The notes below the pieces were generated by a model that saw only the letters and a program-made list of their open reading frames with translations, had not been told where the DNA came from and searched no databases. A stretch of 64,000 nucleotides of DNA, taken from contig CANJXQ010000001.1 of NCBI GenBank assembly GCA_947478805.1, positions 41,843 through 105,842 on the forward strand, given 5' to 3'. How positions within the stretch are numbered: the stretch's first letter is position 1; each line of letters starts with the position of its first letter. This DNA comes from Betaproteobacteria bacterium. Lineage in GTDB: Bacteria; Pseudomonadota; Gammaproteobacteria; Burkholderiales; SG8-39. Position numbers and translations under genes: made by a program. This document shows positions 22,201 through 30,964 of the stretch, one piece after another.

Positions 22201-22778
22201 CGCGCCAGGTTCTCTCGCGTGTCCGCAAGTCGATTTTCCGTTTCGCGGCGGCGCTCCTTGTACTTTGAAACGCCGGCGGCTTCTTCGAGAAACACCCGCA
22301 GCTCCTCGGGTTTCGCCTCGATGATCCTGGAAATCATCCCCTGCTCGATGATTGCATACGCCCTGGGCCCCAACCCAGTCCCGAGAAAAATGTCGTGGAT
22401 GTCCTTGCGGCGAACCTGCGTATTGTTGATCAGATACGAAGAATCGCCGTCTCGTGTCAGCACACGCTTAACTGAAATCTCAGCGTACTGTGACCACTGC
22501 CCTGCAGCCCGCCCAAGGCTGTTGTCAAAAATCAGTTCGACGCTCGCCCTCGCAACGGGCTTGCGCAGCGTGGATCCGTTGAATATGACGTCCTGCATCG
22601 AATCACCGCGAAGTGCGGACGCCCTTGATTCCCCTAGCACCCACCGAACCGCATCTATGATGTTGGACTTGCCGCAACCGTTGGGGCCCACGACTCCGAC
22701 TAGGTCTCCTGGCACGGTGAGATTCGTCGGGTCCACAAAGGACTTGAAACCTGCAAGTTTTATTTGATTTAAGCGCAC
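19254..22778 (-). CDS. smc: Chromosome segregation protein SMC
   Basis: Condensin-type ATPase that organises the chromosome with ScpA and ScpB, both of which are encoded at 37.8-39.3 kb. The 1174-residue chain starts RLNQIKLAGFKSFVDPT with Walker A GPNGCGKSNIIDAV. It has two long coiled coils separated by a hinge near residues 510-660. It ends in the ABC signature LLSGGEKAMTAISLVFSFF and Walker B FCLLDEVDAPLDD. The start codon is GTG at 22778. The gene heads the smc-zipA-ligA-galU run and faces queF across a 182-bp gap. Confidence 0.97.
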   Translation of the reverse strand: MRLNQIKLAGFKSFVDPTNLTVPGDLVGVVGPNGCGKSNIIDAVRWVLGESRASALRGDSMQDVIFNGSTLRKPVARASVELIFDNSLGRAAGQWSQYAEISVKRVLTRDGDSSYLINNTQVRRKDIHDIFLGTGLGPRAYAIIEQGMISRIIEAKPEELRVFLEEAAGVSKYKERRRETENRLADTRENLARVSDIREELGTQIEKLERQAEVARQFNDLSALRQQKQHLLWALKREESDVEAQRHVREIDRLGVQLEEVTARIREIESALESARDEHYAAGDALTVAQGELFATNSEVARLEGEIRHVSELRQRLESDLAQYSAQVAINTKRSSELEEAKQLWSRRLEEMKTRGDAARTRAQEEHARLPEVEEAFKSAQRQSAAAREAFTASEHDYRLEQTHLAHSGKVLQGLLERDQRLSREQDGLNAPDNGAITQAEAEIGRARESEREKQQRLTDLEAIRMELDAQLQGSTDQLQSLQQGLAAQTAKLDVLQQVQQRLDNNGAIQGWISEHSLDQSSRLWQGLQVESGWESAVEAVLRDRLHALKANDAESLQAMAGFSPPSTLTLFCAGTSGATAYLPGLRPLCDLITITDPFVEPALNDWLHSYYAVDGIPGVETRAQLPTGVVLVNRDGHQFSKFAISFCAPDAPDSGMLARQRDIEVLQREVQLQQDEVDLSQSRVASLKQQMSEHTESLASLRTDIAGLSRLIHEKQVQLLKVTQEKERIDSRIYQIARERSELTSVSEAEAASGKAITEKLESLSQVLSAGRVHVEEAKGALGDAESALARQRQVLTLAEREAQDAGFAEKESRAKIDEVQRSIENVTEQLLSAQQNIEKISKDLLGLDDTELQSFLQVALESRLLREQVLGESRNRQELAASQLRASEEGRVIEDQKLEPLRDRLAEIRLKEQAARINVQQFSAFLEEAGLDDAAIRQLLQSVPEKQKAGPIQAEIARLTSEIAALGAINMAALDELATSSERKAFLDSQANDLSSALETLENAIRRIDRETRELMQQTFDAVNEQFGKLFPVLFGGGEARLVMTGEEILDSGVQVVARPPGKKNSTIHLLSGGEKAMTAISLVFSFFQLNPAPFCLLDEVDAPLDDANTGRFCELVKKMSQSTQFLYISHNKLTMEMASHLVGVTMQEQGVSRVVAVDIDEALQLREPVAA

Positions 22779-22960
22779 AAATCTCTAATTCAGAATGACG
22801 AGGACGGGCCGTGGGGGGGATTGCCGTGTCGGGGATCGCATCCGCAATGGAACTCGGCAAACTCAGAATATAATACCACCGACGATCACGATTTAATTTC
22901 GATTCACATTCTGCTGGCCTGTAATTCATCCCTTGCGAATGCCTGAAAACTGATGATTTG

Positions 22961-23374
22961 ATGCTGAAAAAACCGATAAAGCGCCTAGCGACATTCCCGA
23001 ATCCGAGCCCGAGCAGGGACTACGTGATCCGGATGCGGATGCCGGAGTTTACGTGTCTGTGCCCAATGACCGGACAGCCCGATTTTGCGGAATTGCGCCT
23101 TGACTACGTGCCAAATCTGAAATGTCTCGAATTGAAATCCTTGAAGCAATATGTCTGGTCTTACAGAACTGAGGGGGCATTCCACGAGGCGGTCACGAAC
23201 CGGATTCTCGACGACTTGGTCGCAGCCATACTCCCGCGCTATGCGCGGATTACTGCGAGATTTTTTGTGCGCGGAGGAATATTTACCACGGTAATTGCCG
23301 AGCATCGCAAGCGAGGATGGAAAGGCAGACCACCCGAGCTGGAGGCGGCCATTGCCCCCCCCTCCATCTATTGA
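22961..23374 (+). CDS. queF: NADPH-dependent 7-cyano-7-deazaguanine reductase QueF (short type)
   Basis: Reduces preQ0 to preQ1 in queuosine tRNA modification. The 137-residue length is that of the single-domain QueF class. The catalytic Cys lies in [16 protein letters not shown], the substrate motif in [14 protein letters not shown], and the FHEAVTNRI segment follows. Start is the ATG at 22961; a TTG immediately precedes it. An AT-rich TATAAT at 22869-22874 in the gap to smc could be a -10 box, but no matching -35 is seen. The next gene, dapC, starts about 100 bp downstream. Confidence 0.93.
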   Translation: MLKKPIKRLATFPNPSPSRDYVIRMRMPEFTCLCPMTGQPDFAELRLDYVPNLKCLELKSLKQYVWSYRTEGAFHEAVTNRILDDLVAAILPRYARITARFFVRGGIFTTVIAEHRKRGWKGRPPELEAAIAPPSIY

Positions 23375-23478
23375 CCAACGCGCGTGAGCCAGAAAAGTAT
23401 CAGACTGATGCCAACTCGAAGCTCGTTCTTGGGGACCACGCGGGCCGGCTTGGCGCTTGCCCTTGGATTCCTCGTCGC

Positions 23479-24675
23479 ATGAACCCGGATCTGTCACTGC
23501 TGCAGCCGTACCCCTTTGAAAGGATGCGAAGTCTTTTCAACGGGGTCGTTCCTTCATCCTCGCACCGTCCAATACAGATGCATATCGGGGAGCCCAAGCA
23601 CCCGACGCCAGAGTTGCTACTGAAGGCCGTTCGCGATAGCACCGCAGGATTGGCGAGTTATCCCGCTACTTCGGGTTCCGAGAATCTGCGATCTGCCATT
23701 CGTGATTGGCTTGTCCTGCGACACGACCTCGCGAACATCGATCCGACGAACGAGATATTGCCGGTCAATGGATCACGTGAAGCGCTGTTTGCAATTGCCC
23801 AAGTCGTTATCCGCAGAAGCGCAAAACCGCCTCCGATCGTCGTATGTCCGAATCCCTTCTATCAGATCTATGAGGGGGCTGCGATTCTTGCCGGCGCCGT
23901 TCCCTATTTCGTGAACATGACTGCGGCGAATAATTTCGCCGGGGATTACGAGGCTGTACCGGAAACGATCTGGCAAGCGACGCAATTGCTGTATGTTTGC
24001 TCGCCTGCCAACCCTACCGGGCGCATCACCACCTCAAAGCAGTGGGAAACGCTTTTTAGGCTATCGGACAAGTACGACTTCGTTATTGCGTCCGACGAGT
24101 GTTACTCGGAGTTGTACTTTGACGGAAATGACCCGCCGCTCGGCGCACTGGCGGCCGCCAGGAGCTTTGGTCGCCACAATTTTGAGAGGCTCATTGTCTT
24201 TTCCAGCCTCTCAAAGCGCTCGAATGTTCCAGGAATGCGCTCGGGATTTGTCGCCGGTGACAAACGCATACTGAAGGACTTTCTCCTCTATCGGACCTAT
24301 CACGGCAGTGCGATGAGCCCGACATTTCAAACTGCCAGTGCCGTTGCATGGCGCGACGAATCCCATGTGAGTCTTAATCGGCATCAATATTCGGAGAAAT
24401 TCGCTCGCGTCGTCCCTCTGCTCCGGGAGGCACTTCCAGTCAGCATTCCGGACGCCAGTTTTTACCTCTGGATCAAAACACCCATTGAGGATACCGAGTT
24501 CGCTCGCGAGCTATACCGTCGCTATAATCTGACCGTATTGCCGGGGAGCTTCTTGGGGCGGACACATGGGGGGGAGAATCCTGGCGCGGGATACATACGC
24601 ATGGCCTTGGTTGCCACACTGGACGAATGCGAGGAGGCGGCTCGGCGCTTTGCCGAGTTCGCAAAATCTCTGTAA
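23479..24675 (+). CDS. dapC: Succinyldiaminopimelate transaminase DapC
   Basis: PLP-dependent class I/II aminotransferase forming N-succinyl-LL-diaminopimelate in lysine and peptidoglycan synthesis. It begins MNPDLSLLQPYPFERMRSLF, typical of betaproteobacterial DapC. Motifs include HIGEPKHPTPELL, the substrate-loop ANPTGRI, ASDECYSELYFD and the PLP-Lys region FSSLSKRSNVPGMRSGFVAG. The length of 398 residues fits. The ATG at 23479 is chosen by homology-type length, since the open frame extends upstream into queF. dapD follows 41 bp downstream, which supports DapC over a generic aminotransferase. Confidence 0.92.
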   Translation: MNPDLSLLQPYPFERMRSLFNGVVPSSSHRPIQMHIGEPKHPTPELLLKAVRDSTAGLASYPATSGSENLRSAIRDWLVLRHDLANIDPTNEILPVNGSREALFAIAQVVIRRSAKPPPIVVCPNPFYQIYEGAAILAGAVPYFVNMTAANNFAGDYEAVPETIWQATQLLYVCSPANPTGRITTSKQWETLFRLSDKYDFVIASDECYSELYFDGNDPPLGALAAARSFGRHNFERLIVFSSLSKRSNVPGMRSGFVAGDKRILKDFLLYRTYHGSAMSPTFQTASAVAWRDESHVSLNRHQYSEKFARVVPLLREALPVSIPDASFYLWIKTPIEDTEFARELYRRYNLTVLPGSFLGRTHGGENPGAGYIRMALVATLDECEEAARRFAEFAKSL

Positions 24676-24716
24676 CTCTTGACCAATGAAAGAATATCTT
24701 GAACTCTTTGACGAGC

Positions 24717-25526
24717 ATGAAGAACACGATTGAATCGGGCTGGGAAGCCAGGAGCACCGTCGGACCTGCCAATTCACCGGCACCTTTACGAGAAGCCGTT
24801 GCCGAAGTACTGGCCAAGTTGGATGTCGGTGCACTGCGCGTCGCGGAAAAAATCAACGGTACGTGGGTAACGCATGAGTGGATCAAGAAGGCGGTCCTGC
24901 TGTCTTTTCGTCTCAAAGACAATGAAGTCATGCCAGGCGGGGAGACGCAATATTTTGACAAGGTTCCGACCAAATTCAGCAATTACTCAAAAGCTGATTT
25001 TGCGAAGGGCGGATTCCGGGTCGTGCCTCCGGCAATAGCTCGCTTCGGGGCATTCATCGCCAAGAATGTCGTCCTCATGCCTTCGTATGTGAATATCGGG
25101 GCCTATGTGGATGAAGGAACGATGGTCGATACTTGGGCCACGGTCGGTTCCTGTGCGCAGATCGGCCGCAATGTTCACCTGTCAGGCGGCGTTGGCATTG
25201 GCGGCGTACTGGAACCGCTTCAAGCCAATCCAACGATTATTGAAGACAATTGTTTTATCGGGGCGCGTTCCGAAATCGTGGAAGGCGTGATCGTGGAAGA
25301 GAATTCAGTGCTTTCAATGGGTGTATTCATCGGCCAAAGCACAAAGATCTTCGACCGATCCACCGGTGCGATTCACTATGGACGTGTTCCCTCAGGGTCG
25401 GTGGTCGTCCCTGGGTCCTTGCCGTCAAAAGACGGAACTTACAGCCTTGCCTGCGCGGTTATCGTCAAGCGTGTTGATGCGCAAACGCGCAGCAAGACGA
25501 GCATTAACGACTTGTTGCGGGACTGA
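24717..25526 (+). CDS. dapD: 2,3,4,5-tetrahydropyridine-2,6-dicarboxylate N-succinyltransferase
   Basis: Left-handed beta-helix acyltransferase that succinylates tetrahydrodipicolinate. Seen are an N-terminal helical domain (ESGWEARS...[12 protein letters not shown]), the [20 protein letters not shown] block, hexapeptide repeats, and [20 protein letters not shown] with the [20 protein letters not shown] signature. The ATG at 24717 gives 269 residues; an upstream TTG is rejected because the family starts near [10 protein letters not shown]. dapE, which often follows, is absent here: a pilU-like gene comes next. Confidence 0.95.
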   Translation: MKNTIESGWEARSTVGPANSPAPLREAVAEVLAKLDVGALRVAEKINGTWVTHEWIKKAVLLSFRLKDNEVMPGGETQYFDKVPTKFSNYSKADFAKGGFRVVPPAIARFGAFIAKNVVLMPSYVNIGAYVDEGTMVDTWATVGSCAQIGRNVHLSGGVGIGGVLEPLQANPTIIEDNCFIGARSEIVEGVIVEENSVLSMGVFIGQSTKIFDRSTGAIHYGRVPSGSVVVPGSLPSKDGTYSLACAVIVKRVDAQTRSKTSINDLLRD

Positions 25527-25551
25527 AAGAGACTGTGCCAAGGAGATCGAC

Positions 25552-26724
25552 ATGTCGGCGATGAAGCGCTTGTTTCAGCTAATGGCCGAGAAGAAAGCCT
25601 CGGATATCTTCATTTCAGTAGCTGCCCCGATCAATATCAAGATCAACGGGGTAGCCATACCGGTAAATCAGCAAGTAATGGACAGCACGACTATCACTAC
25701 GCTGTTGTACGAAGTGATCACCGACAAGCAGAAAAAGGAATACGAGGACACTCTAGAACTGAACACCGCGTACACACTGCCCGGGGTAGGGAGCTTTCGC
25801 ATCAGCGCTTTCCGCCAGAAGGGATCCCCTGCCGTTGTGGTTCGCTATATTCCGGGGTCGATACCGCCGTTTGATTCGCTGAATCTGCCTCCGATTCTCA
25901 AAGAAATCATCATGGAGAAGCGCGGCCTCATTCTGATGGTCGGTGCTACTGGATCGGGAAAGTCGACATCGCTATCGGCCATGCTTGACTACCGAAACGA
26001 GCAAAAGCCGGGCCACATTCTTACGCTCGAAGACCCAGTAGAGTTCATTTTTCAGAACAAGAAGTGCATCGTAAACCAGAGGGAAGTCGGGACCGATACG
26101 CTCGACTTCAAGATCGCGCTCAAGAATGCTCTCCGTCAGGCCCCTGATTGCATACTCATCGGGGAAATTCGCGACAAGGATACGATGGCATCCGCGATTG
26201 CGTACGCTCAGTCCGGGCACTTGTGCCTGGCAACACTCCATGCGAACAATAGTTACCACGCAATGAATCGGATCATCAGTTTCTACCCTCTAGAAAACCG
26301 ACCCGCATTGCTCGAAGACCTTTCGGCTACGCTCAAGTCCGTCATCTCTCAGCGCCTTGTAAGAAACAAGCAAGGCGGAAGAAGCGCTGCAGTCGAGGTG
26401 ATGCTAAATACGCGGCATATGGCCGAATTGATTGCAAAAGGCGAGATCAACGAAATGAAGGAAGCTATGGAGAAGAGTCTGTCTCCAGGCTCCCAAACAT
26501 TTGAGCAAGCGCTATTCAACATGCTTCAACAAGGCCTGGTGACCCAGGAAGAGGCCCTGACAAACGCAGACTCTGCAACCAATCTTCTATGGCTCATTAA
26601 CAACACGGAAGCCGGCGTATCCGCCCAAAATCAAGAAGGTGGAGGAGAAAAAAAACCACCACCGCCACCGGCCGGAGGGACTTCTTTCAGCGAGTTCAAG
26701 CTCGACATGACTGGCACGTCCTGA
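25552..26724 (+). CDS. pilU: Type IV pilus retraction ATPase, PilU/PilT family
   Basis: Hexameric secretion-superfamily ATPase that helps depolymerise type IV pili for twitching and DNA uptake. Seen are Walker A VGATGSGKSTSLSAML, the Asp box TLEDPVEFIFQNK, Walker B APDCILIGEIRDKDTM and the His box GHLCLATLHANN. The start MSAMKRLFQLMAEKKASDIF and the C-terminal extension beyond PilT length favour PilU. AAGGAG lies 7 nt before the ATG. The tail holds a run of five prolines (KKPPPPPAGG), unusual for the family. No other pilus genes are in the window, so the partner PilT is elsewhere. Confidence 0.88.
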   Translation: MSAMKRLFQLMAEKKASDIFISVAAPINIKINGVAIPVNQQVMDSTTITTLLYEVITDKQKKEYEDTLELNTAYTLPGVGSFRISAFRQKGSPAVVVRYIPGSIPPFDSLNLPPILKEIIMEKRGLILMVGATGSGKSTSLSAMLDYRNEQKPGHILTLEDPVEFIFQNKKCIVNQREVGTDTLDFKIALKNALRQAPDCILIGEIRDKDTMASAIAYAQSGHLCLATLHANNSYHAMNRIISFYPLENRPALLEDLSATLKSVISQRLVRNKQGGRSAAVEVMLNTRHMAELIAKGEINEMKEAMEKSLSPGSQTFEQALFNMLQQGLVTQEEALTNADSATNLLWLINNTEAGVSAQNQEGGGEKKPPPPPAGGTSFSEFKLDMTGTS

Positions 26725-26792
26725 AAATCGCGGCTAGGAAATATCCTTCCTGCCACGCCGGTAACATCGGCTAGCCGCAAGATAGTCTGCGA

Positions 26793-26815
26793 AAGCTGCG
26801 TAAGCTGCGTAAGCT
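26793..26815. repeat. Short tandem repeat, 9-bp unit
   Basis: AAGCTGCGT occurs twice head to tail (26793-26801, 26802-26810) followed by a partial AAGCT. It lies in the gap between pilU and prmB. No function is evident. Confidence 0.6.
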
Positions 26816-26856
26816 CGGACGTCCGCATCTACGATGAGTGAGCTAGGCGATCAGAA

Positions 26857-27780
26857 ATGCAAAAACCACGATTTGCGTCGCAACGATCGGCAGATCGTCG
26901 AACACTGTCGGACTGGGCGACTCGCTCCGCCCGTCGCTTGGATGCGGCAAAGGTGCATTTCGGACATGGGGCGCCAGATGCCGTGTCAGAAGCGGTCTGG
27001 ATTATTTCCTATGCCTGCAGGCTGTCGCCAAGGCATATTGAAAAGCATCATTCAAGACTCCTCACTTCCAGCCAGATCGATCGCGCAGATCGCATCCTGG
27101 AGATGCGCATCAAAGGCAGGACCCCGCTAGCCTATCTGCTGAAAGAGGCCTGGCTCGGGCGGCACCGCTTTTTTGTAGATCAGCGCGTGATCATTCCTCG
27201 CTCATTCATTGCGGAGTTCATTGAAACCGGACTTGCCGATTGGCTCCCCCATGGGCGCAGGAAGCTTCGTGCGCTGGACCTGTGCACCGGTTCAGCGTGT
27301 TTGGCCGTTGTATTGGCCAAGACCTTTCGTGGAGTGCATGTGGATGCTGTCGATATTTCGGGGCCTGCGCTGGAAGTTGCTAACATCAATGTCAAGCGAC
27401 ATCAACTCCAGTCAAGAGTTCGAGCAATCCTTGGCGACCTGTTCGAAGAGATACCAGAGTCTGTTCGATATGACGTGATCGTGTCGAATCCACCGTATGT
27501 CAGAACGTCATCGATGCGAACGCTGCCAACGGAGTATCGACATGAGCCGACGCTGGCGCTTTCGGGTGGCACCGATGGCTTGGCACTCGTGTCGCGCATA
27601 CTCGCGAGCGCTCGACAATACCTCACACCGAAGGGCGTGCTGGTCTTGGAAATTGGTCACAATAAAAAGGCCATGGAGAAGGCCTTTCCCCGCCTACCCA
27701 TCCTCTGGCTTGACACTCCGGGCAGTGAAGGAATGCTGGCGCTCATTGAGGCCAGGGACATCCCTGCGCAGTCATCATGA
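26857..27780 (+). CDS. prmB: Ribosomal protein uL3 glutamine methyltransferase PrmB
   Basis: SAM-dependent N5-glutamine methyltransferase acting on ribosomal protein L3. The 307-residue product has the helical N-terminal domain, then GRTPLAYLLKEAWLGRHRFF and IIPRSFIAEFIE, which separate PrmB from the release-factor enzyme PrmC. SAM motif I is ALDLCTGSACLAVVLAK, and the catalytic NPPY motif lies in DVIVSNPPYVRT. The ATG at 26857 was chosen as the first in-frame Met; homologues often start near here. It is transcribed toward the tRNA cluster on the opposite strand. Confidence 0.92.
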   Translation: MQKPRFASQRSADRRTLSDWATRSARRLDAAKVHFGHGAPDAVSEAVWIISYACRLSPRHIEKHHSRLLTSSQIDRADRILEMRIKGRTPLAYLLKEAWLGRHRFFVDQRVIIPRSFIAEFIETGLADWLPHGRRKLRALDLCTGSACLAVVLAKTFRGVHVDAVDISGPALEVANINVKRHQLQSRVRAILGDLFEEIPESVRYDVIVSNPPYVRTSSMRTLPTEYRHEPTLALSGGTDGLALVSRILASARQYLTPKGVLVLEIGHNKKAMEKAFPRLPILWLDTPGSEGMLALIEARDIPAQSS

Positions 27781-27851
27781 CCTTGCAGTCATGACGCGCG
27801 AACAGACCTAGAGCTCCGGGGAGCCCAGGCACAGGTCAGCTGACCAAGGGA

Positions 27852-27928
27852 TGGGGTGGCTGATGGGACTCGAACCCACGACAACCGGAATCACAATCCG
27901 GGACTCTACCAACTGAGCTACAGCCACC
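27852..27928 (-). tRNA. tRNA-His (anticodon GTG)
   Basis: The minus strand folds as a cloverleaf: acceptor GTGGCTG pairs with CAGCCAC, and the anticodon loop TTGTGAT gives GTG. The T-arm contains GGTTCGAGTCC, and a CCA end is encoded. The extra 5' G (position -1) typical of tRNA-His is present at 27928. It is the last of three clustered tRNAs. Confidence 0.96.
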
Positions 27929-27956
27929 ATTAACAGATCTGCAAGCAACTTATCCA

Positions 27957-28033
27957 TGGCATGCCCGGCGGGAATCGAACCCACAACCCCCAGCTTAGAA
28001 GGCTGGTGCTCTATCCAGTTGAGCTACGGGCAC
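27957..28033 (-). tRNA. tRNA-Arg (anticodon TCT)
   Basis: The minus-strand cloverleaf has acceptor GTGCCCG pairing with CGGGCAT (one G-T pair at the end). The anticodon stem CAGCC/GGCTG-type arm surrounds TTCTAA, giving TCT. The T-loop is GGTTCGATTCC and CCA is encoded. It is the middle gene of the Pro-Arg-His cluster. Confidence 0.95.
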
Positions 28034-28082
28034 ATCTATTTCTGCCCTCGACGCTGACGAACAGACGTTGCCTGCCAAATTC

Positions 28083-28159
28083 TGGTCGGGGTGGAGAGAT
28101 TTGAACTCCCGACATCCTGGTCCCAAACCAGGCGCGCTACCAGGCTACGCTACACCCCG
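28083..28159 (-). tRNA. tRNA-Pro (anticodon TGG)
   Basis: The minus-strand cloverleaf has acceptor CGGGGTG pairing with CACCCCG. The anticodon stem CCTGG/CCAGG surrounds TTTGGGA, giving TGG. The T-loop is AGTTCAAATCT and CCA is encoded. It is the first gene of the tRNA cluster, with a promoter immediately upstream at 28169-28197. Confidence 0.96.
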
Positions 28160-28168
28160 AGGAGGACT

Positions 28169-28197
28169 ATTTTACGCTTTATGCCTCAGCCACACAA
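28169..28197 (-). promoter_or_regulatory. Candidate sigma-70 promoter of the tRNA cluster
   Basis: On the minus strand TTGTGT (28192-28197) and TAAAAT (28169-28174) are spaced by exactly 17 nt. The -10 box lies 9 nt before the mature 5' end of tRNA-Pro, so the primary transcript would have a leader of only a few bases. Confidence 0.6.
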
Positions 28198-28323
28198 TGC
28201 GCATTCTGCTGCACCTCCAAGTCTTTTCTCGGATGATGGTGCGAATCAAAGAAATGAGGCGCTTCGACATTTGTTGAGAGCTGAGACTGCACTAGTGAAC
28301 TAAGCCTAGAAAGCTACGCGCAT

Positions 28324-28350
28324 AAAAAAAGGGCGCCTCAGCGCCCTTTT
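28324..28350 (-). terminator. Intrinsic terminator downstream of pnp
   Basis: A 6-bp GGGCGC/GCGCCC stem (28331-28336 and 28341-28346) with a 4-nt loop is followed on the minus strand by seven T residues. It lies just after the pnp stop and before the tRNA cluster. A T-run on the other side could let it act in both directions. Confidence 0.85.
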
Positions 28351-28368
28351 CATTCACCAAATGCTGAA

Positions 28369-30486
28369 CTAACCAGGCTGTCCCGATGTGGGAGCCGGAT
28401 CCTTTATTGCCTTCATGGAAAGGCGAACTCTGCCTTTCTCGTCCGCCTCAAGAACCTTCACCTTGACGGATTGACCTTCCTTGAGATGATCCGAGACACT
28501 ATTTACTCGCTCGTGGCTGATCTGGGAAATGTGCAGTAAGCCGTCTTTGCCCGGAAGCAACTGCACGATGGCGCCAAAGTCTAGAAGCTTAAGCACCGTG
28601 CCATCGTAGATCCGCCCCACTTCGACATCGGCGGTAATGTCCTCGATACGCTTGCGAGCTGCCTCCCCGCCTTCCGCGCTGATGCAGGCGATCGATATAG
28701 TTCCGTCATCGCCAATCTCGATCGTCGTTCCAGTCTCTTCCTGCAGACCGCGGATGACTATGCCACCCTTGCCGATCACATCCCGAATCTTTTCAGGGTT
28801 GATCTTCAGTTTGATAATGCGCGGCGCAAATGTCGAGATCTCATTCCTCGAGCCGTCCAGAGAGGTGCGCATTACCTCGAGAATATGCAAACGGCCGTCT
28901 TTCGCCTGCGACAAGGCTACTTGCATGATCTCCCGGGTAATCCCCTCGATCTTGATGTCCATTTGCAATGCCGTGATGCCATTCTCAGTACCGGCAACCT
29001 TGAAGTCCATATCCCCAAGATGATCCTCATCGCCCAGAATATCCGACAGCACGGCGAATCGATTGCCTTCCTTGATCAAGCCCATTGCTATTCCCGCGAC
29101 ATGTCGCTTGATGGGCACGCCGGCATCCATCAGCGCCAGACTGCCGCCGCATACGCTCGCCATGGAGGATGAGCCATTCGACTCCGTGATTTCCGACACC
29201 ACGCGCATTGAATAACCAAAGTCTTCGGCACTTGGCAACATGCATACCAACGCGCGCTTGGCCAGGCGACCATGTCCGATTTCCCGACGTTTTGGCGTGC
29301 CAACCCGGCCCGTTTCCCCAGTGGCATAGGGAGGCATGTTGTAGTGGAGCATGAATCGCTCTTTGTACTCGCCCATCAGGGCGTCAATAATTTGTTCATC
29401 CCTGCCCGTGCCGAGAGTTGCTACAACCAACGCCTGTGTCTCTCCCCGGGTGAACAATGCGGAACCATGGGTGCGCGGCAACACGCCAACGCGAACGGTA
29501 ATCGGGCGAACGGTGCGCGTATCGCGGCCATCAATCCGGGGTTCGCCATCCAGTATCTGGCTACGAACAATTTTTGACTCCAGACCGAACAGAATATCGC
29601 CCACCAGATTCGCGTCTGGCGCTTTTTCCTGACCACTGGAAATGGTCGCCTGCACGCCCTTGCTGATTTCGGAGAGCTTCGTGCTTCGGGCCTGCTTGCT
29701 GCGAATGCGATAGGCTTCCTGAAGCGGGGCCTGCGCCAATTCAGTGATTTTGGAGATGAGCGTCTCGTCCCTGGGGGCCGGAGTCCAATTCCAGGACGGT
29801 TTCGCGGCTTGGTCTGCCAATTCGTGAATCGCCTGGATCGCGGCGCGCATTTGTTCGTGTCCGAAGACCACGGCGCCAAGCATGACTTCTTCAGACAGCT
29901 CCTTCGCCTCAGACTCAACCATCAACACCGCGTGCTCTGTTCCAGCCACGACGAGATTGAGTTCGCTATCCTTCAGTTGGCTGGCTTTGGGGTTAAGGAC
30001 GTACTGCCCGCCCACATAACCAACCCGTGCGGCTCCTATCGGACCATTGAAGGGAATGCCGGAAAGCGTCAATGCAGCCGAAACCCCAATCAGTGCCGGG
30101 ATATCGGGATCGATATCTGGATCAACCGACATCACTGTAGCTACCACCTGGACTTCGTTGTAGAAGCCATCTGGAAACAGTGGACGAATGGGGCGATCGA
30201 TAAGGCGGCTGGTCAAGGTTTCCTTTTCGGTAGGGCGTCCTTCACGCTTGAAAAAGCCCCCGGGAATTTTCCCTGCCGCATATGTCTTCTCAATGTAGTC
30301 CACAGTCAGCGGGAAGAAATCCTGGCCAGGTTTCGCATTCTTGGCAGCCACCACCGTGCACAGCACGACGGTATCGTCCATGCTGATCAATACGGCGCCG
30401 TGCGCCTGCCGGGCAATCTCACCCGTTTGCAGCGTTACTTGATGGGCACCATAGGTAAAGGTCTTGCTTATAGGGGTCAACGACAT
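28369..30486 (-). CDS. pnp: Polyribonucleotide nucleotidyltransferase (PNPase)
   Basis: Phosphorolytic 3'-5' exoribonuclease of the RNA degradosome. Domains in order: first RNase PH domain ([20 protein letters not shown] with [11 protein letters not shown]), all-alpha linker, second RNase PH domain ([10 protein letters not shown] ... [12 protein letters not shown] ... [17 protein letters not shown]), KH domain ([20 protein letters not shown]) and C-terminal S1 domain ([20 protein letters not shown]). The 705-residue length is normal. It is downstream of rpsO, separated by a terminator hairpin and a leader stem-loop, as in the classical rpsO-pnp operon where PNPase represses itself. Confidence 0.97.
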   Translation of the reverse strand: MSLTPISKTFTYGAHQVTLQTGEIARQAHGAVLISMDDTVVLCTVVAAKNAKPGQDFFPLTVDYIEKTYAAGKIPGGFFKREGRPTEKETLTSRLIDRPIRPLFPDGFYNEVQVVATVMSVDPDIDPDIPALIGVSAALTLSGIPFNGPIGAARVGYVGGQYVLNPKASQLKDSELNLVVAGTEHAVLMVESEAKELSEEVMLGAVVFGHEQMRAAIQAIHELADQAAKPSWNWTPAPRDETLISKITELAQAPLQEAYRIRSKQARSTKLSEISKGVQATISSGQEKAPDANLVGDILFGLESKIVRSQILDGEPRIDGRDTRTVRPITVRVGVLPRTHGSALFTRGETQALVVATLGTGRDEQIIDALMGEYKERFMLHYNMPPYATGETGRVGTPKRREIGHGRLAKRALVCMLPSAEDFGYSMRVVSEITESNGSSSMASVCGGSLALMDAGVPIKRHVAGIAMGLIKEGNRFAVLSDILGDEDHLGDMDFKVAGTENGITALQMDIKIEGITREIMQVALSQAKDGRLHILEVMRTSLDGSRNEISTFAPRIIKLKINPEKIRDVIGKGGIVIRGLQEETGTTIEIGDDGTISIACISAEGGEAARKRIEDITADVEVGRIYDGTVLKLLDFGAIVQLLPGKDGLLHISQISHERVNSVSDHLKEGQSVKVKVLEADEKGRVRLSMKAIKDPAPTSGQPG

Positions 30487-30542
30487 GGTTCTCTCAATTG
30501 TTGGTCAAAACCTGCGCCATTGCTGACGAAGGGTGGGTTGAC

Positions 30543-30569
30543 ATGGCAGGACTTCTCGCGGCCTGCCAT
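30543..30569 (-). promoter_or_regulatory. Stem-loop in the pnp leader
   Basis: ATGGCAGG (30543-30550) and CCTGCCAT (30562-30569) form a perfect 8-bp stem with an 11-nt loop, about 57 nt before the pnp start. In E. coli a leader hairpin is cut by RNase III and used for PNPase autoregulation. The same role here is inference. Confidence 0.45.
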
Positions 30570-30575
30570 CCAAAA

Positions 30576-30608
30576 TGAAAAACGCCCATCACGAAGATGG
30601 GCGTTTAT
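30576..30608 (-). terminator. Intrinsic terminator between rpsO and pnp
   Basis: A perfect 10-bp stem AACGCCCATC/GATGGGCGTT (30581-30590 and 30596-30605) with a 5-nt loop lies immediately after the rpsO stop. It is followed on the minus strand by a T-rich tract. It matches the rpsO terminator position known in other bacteria; partial readthrough would feed pnp. Confidence 0.8.
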
Positions 30609-30612
30609 CGGC

Positions 30613-30882
30613 TTACTTGCGTAGACCGAGTCGCTCAATCAGCTGGCGATACTTTCCTGAGTCCGTACGCCTGAGATAGTCCAAGAGCTTGCGTCTCAGG
30701 CTCACCATCTTCAGCAACCCGCGCCGTGAATGATGGTCCTTAACGTTGCTCTTGAAGTGGTCAGTAAGGCCGTTGATTCTCGCTGTCAGTAGCGCGACTT
30801 GCACTTCTGACGACCCTGTGTCACCAGCAGCACGCTGATGTTGCGAAACGATTTGCGCTTTTTGCGCAACAGTTACCGGCAT
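30613..30882 (-). CDS. rpsO: 30S ribosomal protein S15
   Basis: Primary 16S rRNA-binding protein of the platform. The 89-residue product is full length. It carries [40 protein letters not shown] and the C-terminal [19 protein letters not shown] ribosome site precedes the ATG. It lies between truB and pnp with its own candidate promoter at 30913-30942. Confidence 0.98.
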   Translation of the reverse strand: MPVTVAQKAQIVSQHQRAAGDTGSSEVQVALLTARINGLTDHFKSNVKDHHSRRGLLKMVSLRRKLLDYLRRTDSGKYRQLIERLGLRK

Positions 30883-30912
30883 GGCAATTATCTCTCTGGG
30901 CGAAAGGGCAAT

Positions 30913-30942
30913 ATTTTAGCCTAAAAACAGCAGACTTACCAA
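30913..30942 (-). promoter_or_regulatory. Candidate sigma-70 promoter for rpsO
   Basis: On the minus strand TTGGTA (30937-30942) and TAAAAT (30913-30918) are spaced by 18 nt. They lie in the 82-bp gap between truB and rpsO, giving a leader of roughly 25 nt. Confidence 0.5.
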
Positions 30943-30964
30943 TATCTTTCAGGCTTATTGCCCG

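Noticed and set aside
22869..22874. TATAAT in the smc-queF gap as a promoter
   Set aside because: No -35 match at 16-18 nt upstream on the plus strand, so not listed as a separate feature.
27834..27845. Palindrome GGTCAGCTGACC downstream of tRNA-His
   Set aside because: Only 12 bp with no loop or T-run and no nearby regulator; chance occurrence is likely.
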